From Darksidea phi (lineage: Eukaryota > Ascomycota > Dothideomycetes > Pleosporales > Lentitheciaceae), in NCBI GenBank assembly GCA_030770425.1, contig JASJFT010000011.1:62001-126000 (forward strand): 64,000 nt of DNA, given 5' to 3'. Position 1 is the first letter of the stretch, and the number at the start of each line of letters is the position of its first letter. Below the pieces are notes generated by a model. The model was not told the DNA's origin. It was given only the letters and a program-made list of their open reading frames with translations, and did not search any database. Shown here one piece after another: positions 21,441 to 32,959 of this stretch. The position numbers and the translations under genes were made by a program.

Positions 21441-23148
21441 TCTGTTTTGAGAGCGGAGGGGAAAGCGGGCGTCGAGGTATCGGCGCTGGGCTGGAGTTGG
21501 TGAAGATGGAAGGGAATTGAAGGCACTGGTATCGAAGAACTGTCATAAGAACTGTGAGGCTTGAACGAGAAATGTTGGAAAGACTCTTGTTGCCAAATTG
21601 TGGTCGAATGAAGGGAGCACCCTACTCCCTCTGCATTCGCGCACTACCCATGAGCCATGCAATGTATCTTTAGTGGTGGAAGTATTTCAACACGCGCAAG
21701 AATTAGATACACAGTAATTGTCAGCTTTCGAGGGGCGATACTCGATTGGGGTCAGTTGGGTCCAATGTAGAATGCCGATGGAGCATATGTCGAAGCAGGC
21801 CAGCTGAGAAGCCCACTTATATTCAGCTCACCACTCAGTCCACTAAAAGTCTTTGGACCCATGGCGTTATGCCAGATGTTGTTGGACCAACCAGGAGCTG
21901 GACCAACGGGCGATCTCGATCCATTCCTAGCTGCAAATCACTCCCTTCCAATCTGCTTGCCGCCCAACCGTCGCAGTGACGCAAACCCTCGGCCGATTCG
22001 ATGGTGGACAATGCAACCTGCTGTCGGAGCTGGCGTCTGTCGCGCGAAAGCTCTATATACACGCCCTGAAGCTGACCACCGGTATCTCTTATTGTCCGCA
22101 TTAGGAATCACTCGCGATCGGATAAGCTCGCGTGCATGCGCCAAGGGCCAAGGACGATGTGGAGTAGCGTTTCGGGGCCAGTTCTTATCTCAGATATTGA
22201 CGCTGCCTTGGGAAGCTTCTCTCCTGCTAGGGAAGCTCCCTCCCACGGAGCCTTTGCGGTCAATCGGCGACAACCAGGGAAGCTGAAGGGTGTTTTGTAT
22301 GAGAAGGGCACGCTAGATACTCCACGTCATGGACGGCAGTGGGGCAGCGTGGCGCTTGGATTGCGGGTCGTCTTTTGGTGGGTTTCGTGAGCCGCGGTTT
22401 GGTTTCGTCTGGTGTCCGCGCCGTGAATGTGACTCTGCGGGAAGATGCCTCTCCATATTTTTAGACGGCTTAGTCATCGGCGGACAGAAACAAGAGGCGA
22501 CGTTGCACGCCAACATTCGCTGGGGGGCGTCGGGCGTTTGTCGTACTGGGCGCTGTTTTGCTGTTTTGCTGTTTTGGTACCTTGTTGATCCGGGTGGTAT
22601 GACGATGTGCGGCGGGGCTGGCGGGCCAACTGCGAGGGACAAACGCGCGCCGCCAAAGGCATGAGCCCAGCGCCCAAGATTACATGTATCAAAGGGGTGC
22701 GAGTGTCGTCAGTAGTCACCGAGACACCTGGGCGCTCCGAATCTAGGGCCGACTACGAACAGCCAAACAGCGCTCCCCCGAAGACTACTGCCAGAGGGGG
22801 ACTAGCGGCACCTCCGCGCTGCGCACCCGTGTACTGAGAGGGTCGCCAGCTTAGTTCCCCACGATAACGGCCACTGCCTATCCTGTGCCGCCGTGCTCCT
22901 CGCTGCTCTCTGTTCTCTCTCTCCCACCAGCGGGCATACACAGTCGTGAGGTGTCGCTGGCCGTCCATTGGGGCGACTATCGAGTTTCATATGCGCTCGG
23001 GCGCCGTTAGAAGTGTCCCTCCCCTCACGACAGCCTCGACGTCGCGTGCCCCCCATTGCCGCGACCGTTCACGCCAAACACACGCCCAACCCCCGTTCGA
23101 CACGGTGCGGACATTCTTTTCCTAGACGACCAACCCACAGCCGCCGCA
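21441..23148. other. Intergenic, promoter of the downstream large gene
   Basis: No supported gene. The region 22600-23148 is GC-rich and leads into the ATG at 23149. The frame of the next gene is open upstream to 23056, but without an ATG. Confidence 0.4.
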
Positions 23149-26100
23149 ATGGTCGACGCAGACGGCAGCAAGTCTGCCCTGAAGCATCGCTGGCGGGCGA
23201 AGATGTTCTCCAAGGACGAGGACGCGCCGCCCAAGGACCCCAAGCCGAAGACGCAGTCCTCCTTCAAGCTCGATGACGACATAAACGCCTTCCTCAAACC
23301 CTCGACCGAGCGGGCCCAGGCACAGCGCGAGGCCGCCGCCGCCTTTACCATGGCGGGGAACAAACCGCGCATTGACGTCGCCAAAGCACAGCGATGGCCT
23401 GGCGCCAGCGAAATACTGAACAGTGCCGTGGGCAAGAGCCCGGGCATTGGCGGGCTGAAGACGGGCAATGGCAGGAAGAAGGGGCTGACGGTGAGCTTCG
23501 TGCGCACCCAGCCCACCATCATCGGCGAGGGCGGTGACGAGTGCGAAGATCCGTCAATTGAGGTGCAAAAGAGAAAGAAGTCGCACAGTCTGTCGTCCCT
23601 GGACAAGCCGGGTTCGCAGTCGCAGGACGACATAGCTCTAGGTACCCGCAGCCCCAAGTTCAACGGCACGTCTAGCTCGAACCAAGAAGCTGCCCAGCGC
23701 GGCATCGTCACACGCACCCTCACCTCTCACGGCGAACTATCGCCGCCGCTGCGCCAGAGGCTGGAGATGGGCACCATCAACTCCCACGCTACGCCGCCTC
23801 CCCCGCCCCCGCAGCGACTTGGTTCCATGGGGCTCGGCGACCGGCCGAAAGCTCTTGCAAGAGCACCCACCGGATTCGACATGTACACTAATGATGCGCC
23901 GCCGGGCCGGCCAAGCACGGATTCCGCATACTCTTACGAATCGGACAACATATCGCCGGTCGCCACGAAAAAGCTGCCAGACTTGCCCCCGACGCTCGAG
24001 GAAGGGGATGACTTCAGGCCCAAACCGCTCAAGCGATCACAGACGGGTTGGAGCGAGCATGAGGGTGATTCGGACAATGAGCCCGCGCCCGCCGCACCAG
24101 CATTGCCGCGGTTGGGAGACGGAGACATAGCCGAGAGCGACTCGCCGCTAGATGCAAAGGCAATGCTCGTTGAGCGCTTCCTGCAGAGCGAGCCCGTGCG
24201 CCCAGATTCGTACTCCGCAAGGATCATAGATAAAATGAGGGCGGAGGAGGGCCAGGCATTACACGATGCGCAACGGAGAGCCGCGGACGATTCGAAGCGC
24301 GATTCGGCGTCAAGCTCCAGCTCATTGCAACCCAGCTCGCTGCAGTCAGGAGGCGCCTTTCAGGTTGGAACACCACCAATGAATGCTAACATGAACATCA
24401 TGGCTGGAAAGACGCCGCCAAGGCTACCTCCTCGCGACCCGCCAGCGCCCACAGGCTCGCCACAACGAGGCCTAGATGTAGAGGACCCTCAACGCTCCAG
24501 AGCCCGCGGACCCTCGCCTGGACGAAGACCAATGCCTCCCGGAAGCTTTCCCCTGGATACTGATCCTCGTCCACCGTCGTCTTCGTCGTCTGTATACACC
24601 GTACCCTCGGCCACCTCGCGCACGCATGCATCCCCGAACGGACCGGGGGCGCCAACATCTGCACAGTATGCACCGTCTATCCAACAGACACCCTCTACTC
24701 TTGAGAAGCAGTCGTTTTCGGCCTCTTCTACCGCTCCAGAAAAGACACCATTTTCGGTAGCCAGAGAGACCTCCATTGTCCCAACGCCACCTCAATTCGA
24801 ACGGCAAGCATACTTCTCACCACAGCAAGCTGATCAGCCACCCCCACCCCCTCCACATGCACAACATCCGAATAATACCAATCCGACTCCTAGCAACCAA
24901 GTACCAGTCAGAACCCGACAAGAAACCGGGCCTTCTGCGGGCCTCGCTCGCTCAGATACGAAGATGCAAGCCGATGTGGCATTTGGGGATTTTGGCATGC
25001 GAGTTGAGCACATGCAGGGCGTGTTTCAGCTGATGGCGCAATTGAATGGCCAGATATACGATCATTCGCCGATGGAGTGGCTGAGGGTTGCGACTTGGTG
25101 GTTTCTAAAGGGTCGAGCGGGGATGGAAGCGCAAATTCGAAATCGGCCGAAGAACGCAGAACCACAACCCGAACGGCTCACTCAGCCCCATGTTGACCTT
25201 GCCAAGACTTGGTGGATTCTCGCAGTCGTCTTCCGCAATCATCCGAGCTTGAAGAAATACGGTGACAGCGGTGGTCAAAAGATGGAGGCGCAAGCGGGAG
25301 CCGCGAGAGCAGCTGGCGACACAGCCAGCGCAGAAGCGTTTGAACTACACGATAGCATACTTTCGTCTCTAAAATTGTTGCTAGGCTCAATGAAAAGGCA
25401 CCAGAGCATGCCTCCAACCCAGGCTCTCATACAAGGCCAGCAGCAGGATATTTGGGAGAAGTATCCAAAGTTCGCCCCTGAGGCGGCAAGCGTGCTTTCC
25501 GGATCCGTTTCTAAACTGGTCCTCACCAACGGGGCGCAACAGCGGATCAACCCGGCCATGTATATGCCTGTTTCCGATTCCAAGACTGATTTCTGCTACT
25601 TCAGAATGTTTGCTACCCTGTCACTATCAACAGAGGATCCAAACACCGACCGTGAGCCGCTTCCCGCGATCATATCCATTCTCCGAAGTCGAGACGATTT
25701 CAAACTCAAGCTTGCCATCTGCAGTGAGACCAGCCTTGTTAATGTCATGGTAGCAGCCAATCCAGATGCAGGGCCTACATGGAGAGATGTACAGTGGAGA
25801 GCCAAGTCTCACGGCTTTGGACTCCAGTTGCGCCATGGGTTTCTTCTGAATGTTAGCCTTACAGAGCCAGATTTCCGAAGTCTGTGGAATATTGTAGACC
25901 ACACGAACCGAGTGGAGAGTCATCTTCGGGAACGCAATGATGAACGTCTTGCTAGCAAGATAATCCTTCGGGAAGCCGCTTACAAGGACCCAACAAATCC
26001 ATCTGCATTCCCTCCGGACCGTATCAGGGGCAGCTTACTTCATATCTTTGAAAAGTTCGATCTGAGCAGCGAGGGGACAGGAAAGAGGAAGCTACATCGC

Positions 26101-27496
26101 GGCTACAGAGTGGTCATGGTCACGAATCCTAAGAATCGAACGGTGAATTATGTCAATCACGAGTTGGGCACGAAGCAAGAGCCTATGAATTTTGCGTACA
26201 CCACCGAATCTGATCAAGCTCCCGGCCTGACACTTAAATTTCGGGAAGAGACGCAGGACAAGAGACAGAAAGTTTGCGTGATGCATGCTGTCTTCAAGGA
26301 TAGCAAGGAGCGGAACCACATTTTCGGCATTCTCACTTCTATGAATATTGGAGAAAATGAGATGGTATTCGCGCAAGTGCCACTTAAAGGATTCAACATC
26401 GAAAGCGCGGACCCAGCCGAAGGCTTTAGCCAAAGCGGGAGAGATGTGCTGAAGAAGTTCCAGTGGTTGGAAGCCAAGACAATGAATCAAGATCCTGAAG
26501 CTGTCGGCCTAGAGTCTGCGCCTACCGTTATGAGCGAGAGTTTGAGGATATTGTGCAGACACAGCGCTGGCGTTTTCTCGGATCGGATGAACTTGGGTAA
26601 GTACTTTGTGTTCGCCCATGCACGCACTAACGCAAGCAGATACGGGGGAACTCCTTGTTCGTCTTCCTATCGATGGCGCTGCCGAACTCACCCTTCTTCG
26701 AAATCCGCAGCGAGACATGGCCATTGCCATCGATTCCACGCGCGCAGATAGGGATGCTCCGGATGCGCTAGCGGATTTGCTCAGGACCCTGACAAGTGCA
26801 TCCACCATAAGGAGACTAACGTTCAATTCGTTCAAGGACCTGCATGCTTTCCAACTTGCAGTCACGGGCTTCGGGGTCAAGTTTGATGGGTAAGATACTC
26901 CGCTTTCCCTCTACTCTCTGATCCTTCGTGACCCTGTGACTATATCGATTTGCTTTGGATACTAAACATCGTAGCATCGCCTCTACCTTTTCTATATCCC
27001 GCCGCCGCATGGTCGTTCCCATCTACAAGCAATGGACTGCCAACACGATCCGCATTCAAATCGTCGAACAAGACAATATCGTCCAACTCCTTGCCTTCTT
27101 CGAGGACTTCTCTCATGCCGACGCTATGAACTTCCAGCTCAAGCCGCAAGACGTTTTCGAGAAAGTCGACAAGGGCGGTAAATCTTCACTCAAGCTCGTG
27201 GACTGTAAGTTTGCGCTTCCCGTGGAGGAGCGCAAAGGCGAAGGAAAGATGGGCAAAGAAGAGGGCAGGTTGACGGGATGGGCGGGTATGAAGAGGAGAT
27301 TCGTTTGCTTGGATCAGATTGAGTATCCCGGAGAGCATGATGATGTTCTTATCACTTTTGAGACTGCCGAGAGTGAGTACCACACTCTTTACATCAGGAA
27401 AGAATGGCTAATGTATATACAGCACGCGATCGATTCGCCGAAGCGCTGCCGTCCGCGACGGTGTCACGCAAGTTCACGGTTCGGAGGAAGATCTGA
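23149..27496 (+). CDS. Large conserved ascomycete protein with disordered N-half and folded C-half, unknown function
   Basis: Exons are 23149-26596, 26640-26889, 26975-27372 and 27423-27496, with matching phases (1, 2, 1), giving 1389 aa. The ATG at 23149 has a good context; the frame is open further upstream but has no ATG. Residues 1-600 are low-complexity and Pro/Ser-rich, with poly-Pro runs (PPPPPP) typical of SH3- or profilin-binding scaffolds. From about residue 610 the chain becomes globular: FGDFGMRVEHMQGVFQLMAQ, MEWLRVATWWFLKGRAGME, FYFRMFATLSL-like segments and ISRRRMVVPIYKQW, ending with KFTVRRKI. No named domain is recognised. The conserved feel of the C-half and clean introns indicate a real, constrained gene. 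A role in membrane or cytoskeletal organisation is possible but speculative. Confidence 0.85.
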
Positions 27497-28867
27497 CATT
27501 GTATCGTCGATATCCGCCGCTTCTGTCGACTCTCTATTCGAAATGTACGGGCTGCAACAACTTCAAGCGAATTGTATACCCCCTTCTACTTCAAAAACAC
27601 AGCAACACTTTTTCCGACCTTGCATTTTCTAGCGATGCATAAATCCTCAATACCTTATTTCCTTTGTCACTTCGCTCTTGAGTGAAAAGAGCTCTGTTGG
27701 AAGTCGCATCATGGAGTAAGTTTGTCCTCCTCCAGGCGGAGGAGATTGGCGTGCTGGCGTTTTCTGGTGCTTGGACATGGTACTGGGATGATGAATACTT
27801 TATCAGACTGTTCTTTTAAGGCTTTGGCCATGTGTTGCATGGACTGTGGATGTGCGCAGAGTGCGCAGGTTTGCGACAAGATGGTGGCGATGGGATGTCA
27901 CGTCTTAGGATAGCAGTCGTCGAGGGGGGTTGAACAAAAGACAGTTTACTCTGCTCGTCTTACTCTCGTTTCCTGCAAGTGAGATATGCATCATGATTTC
28001 TACTCATTCATGTGTTGGTAAGCAGCTGTGGCCTTGTACCTTTCGGCATCTTCTTCTTGCCCGCGTACCTCCACTTTCTCGCTTCAACATAAAACGTGGT
28101 TTGTTCCTTTTCGTTTTCGCTAGACCATATAGCTACAAGTCTATGAGTGTTTCCTCTGCATAATTCACCCTTTGAGTATCTCTTCGGTTTGTTCTGGATT
28201 CCTTCGGCGATGCTGTAGTTGAGGATCGTACCATTCCAGGCAGTGCTCCTTGTTTCTACCTCTTTTGATGGAAGTTTGCGAACGTTTGGCCGTAATTTCG
28301 ATCCATTGCCGGTCTGTGCGTGAATATAGAATGAAGGTGCGATGAGAGAGCTTGGAATTGTGTTTGAGGAGCCAGACTGTGTGCTTGAGAAGCGGCAGGA
28401 TCCGCATGCCGAAACTGTCTTTTGAACATTAGCAGTCACTACGACATTTATTGGTTTTAAGAGTTACGCTTGAGCTATACTTTGAGTAGGGTTCTATCCG
28501 CTTTCTTTCAGCGTGTGGATGTTATGCTGGGCGTATGGAGACTTTTGTCATAAATGGAATGAGATATAGGTTTGACTTTAAGCAAGCTGACATTGATACT
28601 GCCATAGCTCGGGATACGAATCGCGTCGCAAGCGAGAGGCAGCACAGGCTCTATTGTGAGACACCTGATCCTGACACCCCTCTGGTTGAGGTTTGTTGAC
28701 TTCATACCTCAACGTTTAGTGCCCCGTTCCATTTTTCAAACGGTCCAATGGAATCTTCCAAACTATTGCACACCTTCCTCAGATCTCCCGCCCATCCTTC
28801 CGTTTCGTTTCCTAGCCGGTCCACACCGCTGGCGTCGGAGGCTTCCAGTCCAACGCCGAGATACTAG
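27497..28867. other. Intergenic, nothing recognised
   Basis: Contains the 3' end of the large gene and unassigned sequence. A 143-codon minus-strand open frame at 28008-28439 has no recognisable motif and is not supported as a gene. Confidence 0.4.
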
Positions 28868-29890
28868 ACAGACCTAGTTGTTAGACGTCCGGTCAGCGGC
28901 ACTCTAAAGCCTAGAGAATAAGGGCAGCATACTGGGATCATCGAGATCGTAAGGGACGTACCGCCCTCACCAGGAAATTTAAGAAAGCCCGTAGACACAC
29001 AGGGAACCATGTTTGGTGGGCTATATATGCGTACAAGCGCGCAGTTTATGTACCACTGATGGTACTGGGCCCCGGTGGACATCCAGTGCTCGAAGCGGAG
29101 GAGATAGACACCTGGAGGAGTGGTGGCGAGGGTGGTGAAGTTCCACTACGATTACTTACGCGTTGATTAGCCACTCTTCAATGCGAAGGTTAGGGCAGAG
29201 CATGGGAGGTAGAGAGACATACTTCTGACTGGTGATAGAGCTTCCAAGGATGCGTTTCATTACCTATATTTCTGGCTGTAACGGCTATTTTGAACTAGTT
29301 GCTTGTGCCTTTGTAGGACTTTAGGTCGTCATTGGGGGCGCGAGAGAGCCAGATCTGCCCGGGACCTGGGCGGTAGAACGTGCTAATGCAGAATTAGTGC
29401 CTTTGATTTCTAAACGCAATTACCCATATGCTCCACCACAAGACGCTACGCCGGAAAATATATGGGAAATGCACCCAAGAGGGTCCTTGTAACCTCTTTC
29501 CTCAGGCTGCATATTGCGCAACCCGACCCCCTCGCCTGCAATGATGTCGGCAATCTCGGTTTTAGCGAGGGAGTCAAAGGCGTTCCGGCCGCAGGTTGTA
29601 TTTGAGCTGTACAGCGCCTCGAGGCCCATGTGTGGGACGATTTTGTCGAATAGGTTGCCTGGAGGGAGTGGCTCTGAACTAGTGTACCAGTGGGGCTTAC
29701 ATCACTGGGTACTTAGTAAGATGGAGAGAGAGGTTGGATTGAGCCAGGATTGGGGGAGGAAAGCATACAGGACATGCTGCCATAGACCTGTCTCGGTGCC
29801 GTTGACAACAAGCTGGCCTATTACGTCGTGGGCAGTTGTGGGGGAAGCGAGGCCGTTCAGCAAAGTGATGGGGAAGATGAGTGACTTCAT
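28868..29890 (-). pseudogene. AA9-type lytic polysaccharide monooxygenase pseudogene with RIP-like stop codons
   Basis: Minus-strand start at 29890-29888: signal peptide of about 20 residues ending TTA, then a mature N-terminal His (HDVIGQLVVNG) as required for the copper histidine brace. Introns 29679-29768 and one near 29380-29420 still splice in frame, joining WQHVL to SEPLPPGNLFDK and GGAYG to TFYRPGPGQIWLSRAP. The family normally has His where Arg stands in FYRPGPGQ. A TAG at 29295-29297 replaces the Trp expected before FKI. Further on, TAA (29152-29154) and TAG (29146-29148) precede WNFTTLATTPPGVYLLRFE, then QWYINCALVRI. The C-terminal FPG..DLDDPSML block is out of frame near 28970. The three stops are explainable as CpA-to-TpA changes, the RIP signature. 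Secreted polysaccharide oxidation was the ancestral role. Confidence 0.75.
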
Positions 29891-31119
29891 GATCATATGG
29901 GCGTGAACAGCTAGGTGCTCAGGCGAAAACGATATAATTGCAGTTGTCGTTGCTTGTAGCTTTAGGGACATTCGTACCTCGATAAAACACAACAAACCAA
30001 GCAAAACGTCCCTAAATTGAAAGCTGGAGAGTATAATTCAATTGGCAAATGGGAACGGTCATGCCGGATATAGTCAGATGTGCAAGCATAGGTAAGATAT
30101 GTACCACACCATTCGACCACGCAGCCTAAATACACATACTCACGCTGGACAGTGAGGTCGTGTAAAATCCATGCACTGCCTGTGCAACTCGCACGAGAGA
30201 AACGGAGCGGAGCCGCAGCGAGATTTCACCTTTTTTAGGTAAGTGAGATAGTTTACCCAGTGTGTCTAATGCAGCCTTCGGCAGTTGATGGCCTTCGTAT
30301 TGTCGACATTACTAATGGTGTAATTTTACTTGACTTGGTGGGCTATCTGGAGGGAAGGAGTACGTTTTATTACGCTGTTAAACAGTAAGGAATTACACTT
30401 GTACTTATAATTAGAAGTACGGTACCTTTAGCTAGTGCATAGCTAACTTTTGGTCCGCTGCCTAGCTAGCATCCGCCAAGAGCCTTCATTCATTTAATTG
30501 TTGGGCTCCTATAAAGCCTAACAGTAGCTTGCATGCTTCACATACCTCCCGTGATGCCGAACTTTTAATTTATTTTTTTCCCCTTTTTTTTTCCTGGGGA
30601 AAAGCTGCGTTGCGCAACTATGCTATTATTGTAGGGGGATGTTGTACTCTAATCATAACCTGTATACCTCTAAAGACCAGCACGACGCCAATTCTAAAAT
30701 ATCAGTTGTAAGCTCAGATGCATCCGGTTAGTCATAATGAACGACGCACATGGTAGCGACAGGCTTGAAAGTGTAACCAGAGCCATGATGCAGTGAAGCC
30801 TGATCGGTAATGCGGGGAAGTATACACCCTGGTTATCCAGGCGGTCAATATCATTTAGCCCGGTCTCTTGGTACGGTCGGCTTAGCCGGACATCTCTGTT
30901 TCAGTAAATGGTATCTTCCGCTGCAGGACTTTGGATACTCGTCTGCATCTACAATCAGGGAGAAGGCTGACAATCGTAGCGTCAACTGCAAAGAAGTGTT
31001 TAAGAGCGTTGCTTTAGTGCTGCAACTTCACGAGCGTTGGTGCGATCTATGGATGGCTTCGCTTCATCTAAGGACTGTGATAAGGCGAGGATACGGTCGA
31101 AGTTTTCATGTGTAGCTAG
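29891..31119. other. Intergenic, nothing recognised
   Basis: Mixed composition, locally AT-rich around 30350-30540. A plus-strand open frame at 30810-31115 has no recognisable motif. No gene supported. Confidence 0.4.
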
Positions 31120-32190
31120 TAGGAATATGGACAGGAAGAAAATATGCATTTTTAGAGCGACTTCTCTTACTGTAGAAGTTGGCGCGGTCGGTCCCTAGAG
31201 CAACTTGGAAGATATTACTAACTTCAACAATTAAAGGGCGACTTATGAACTAGGCTGACTATTCCTAACATCAAAACTATATATCTAAAGGGGCTTAGAT
31301 AGTAGCACTTATGTTACGACTCCTCTTTTGTATACAGAACTACAATATATATCCTTTTTATTACTACTATAGGAGTAAAGGGCCTGTGTGGTATGTATAA
31401 CTAGGTTAAGCGAAATTGTCTAAGAGCAGAATTTCGTTAGCATAGAAAATAGTATTAAATGGGGAGCGGGATAGGATGAAGTAAATTCGCGCAGAGGACC
31501 ACCGCACAATCATATATCACTGCACTACGCATTAGTAAGTCAAGAGAGAAAGGTACATGAGGTACTGATATAGTAAGCGAGTTGTGGATGTAGCCGAGAT
31601 AAACGAGAGACTAGAAAGAGTAAGCAAATTCTCCTTCAATCGCTGAAGTTTAGTGTGCTGTTCATATGCCCTTGATATCACGTTTCTTTTCTCCGCTCTG
31701 CTTAGTGCAAGATAACAAGTCCTAACGTCCCTCTGGATATGATTGCTGACTTCTTACCCTGAATTTCAAGCCAAGTTCAGTAAATAGATACCAGGCACCT
31801 AAAGTTAGATTCATTAACATAATGGTATCAGTTACAAAATTAGAAGATGCCCAACTTTATGCGGGCTTTGAGGTACATATATAAACCACTGCTTTACCTA
31901 TCATGTTGACATAGGTTGCAAGTATTATTTTTCTTTAGAAGCAGACTACAACCATTTTTACAGCTTAAATTTTAGATGGATAGTTACTCTTCCTAGCACA
32001 AACGCCCTTGTAACTGTTAAAGCTTTTGTATAAATAAATATATAAGCAAGGGGGGTTTCGAGATAGATATTATAGCGTACTAGCATAAAACCTAATGGAA
32101 GGAGTTTCAAATTAGTTTCCATTAAGGTTTAGGGTTACAAATATAGTATAGTAAGAGGACGAACATTTTTCCGAGGTTCCTTAGTCTACT
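31120..32190. other. AT-rich island (RIP-like)
   Basis: About 1 kb of TA-rich sequence with no open frame of size, sharply different from the GC-rich DNA either side. It is probably an old transposon or repeat copy mutated beyond recognition by RIP. Confidence 0.55.
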
Positions 32191-32348
32191 AACCATTGTA
32201 TCGCAGTTGCTACAATACACGTTTTGTTTTAAGCAACTGCGGATCCATTACCCTTCCTCCCTGCTGCCACACCTCCATCATTGCGAAGCTATATCTATTC
32301 CAACGCTACAGCTCTGTTTCCTGCAAAAAATATCGCACCTCTACCAAC

Positions 32349-32956
32349 ATGAAATCGCTAAGGCTCCCTAAGGTTGCATTACGGGACTTCCAGGCCTGGA
32401 TGCGCATCATCACGTATTCTAAGAAGTCGCACCGAACTTCCACGCTTTCGGCAGTCAAGGACATGCAGAACTGCCTGCTCTACCGAGTACCGAACGAACT
32501 GATCCTAAATGCCACGGGCCACCTCAATTATCTAGACTTCTTCACCCTGGCTTCCCTAGCCACTTGCTTCGCTGGGTCCTTTTACACGGAGTAAACAAAT
32601 CCTCTATGATGCCGAATGCCACCAAATTTAAGAAAGTAGGAACACGGCTAGCAGAAGATCGGTTTCATATAGAGAAGCAAATGACGAGAAACACAATTAC
32701 GAAAAGGAGGGAAAAGGAGGATGCGCCAAGCAATGCCAAGGAAACTGGCTACTCGCTTAAGTTACCAGATTCGTCGACGTATCAATATTCACAGCTTTAA
32801 TCGTTGGCTGACAGAACTAGATGCTAGTTTCAAGTTTGTCGATCAAAAATGCGCGCGCTGCGACGAAGTAACATCGGTATGTCGTTCATGCATAATGCAA
32901 AGGTCGGTGACATCCCTGCACGTTCTTGAGGTCTCTTCATGCCTCCATATGCACTG
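32349..32956 (+). pseudogene. F-box-like gene fragment
   Basis: The frame from the ATG at 32349 to a stop at 32592-32594 encodes about 81 residues, with an F-box-like segment (LLYRVPNELILNATGHLNYLDFFTLASLATCF) positioned as in many fungal F-box proteins. Further plausible pieces follow in other frames: FHIEKQMTRNTITKRREKED, then FNRWLTELDASFKFVDQKCARC and DEVTSVCRSC, ending at about 32956. No splice sites joining them were convincing, so this is read as a truncated or decayed F-box gene. F-box proteins normally recruit substrates to SCF ubiquitin ligases. Confidence 0.4.
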
Positions 32957-32959
32957 AGC

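Noticed and set aside
23056..23148. Upstream extension of the large gene starting at 23056
   Set aside because: The frame is open, but the first codon is TTG, not ATG; the first ATG is at 23149, in good context.
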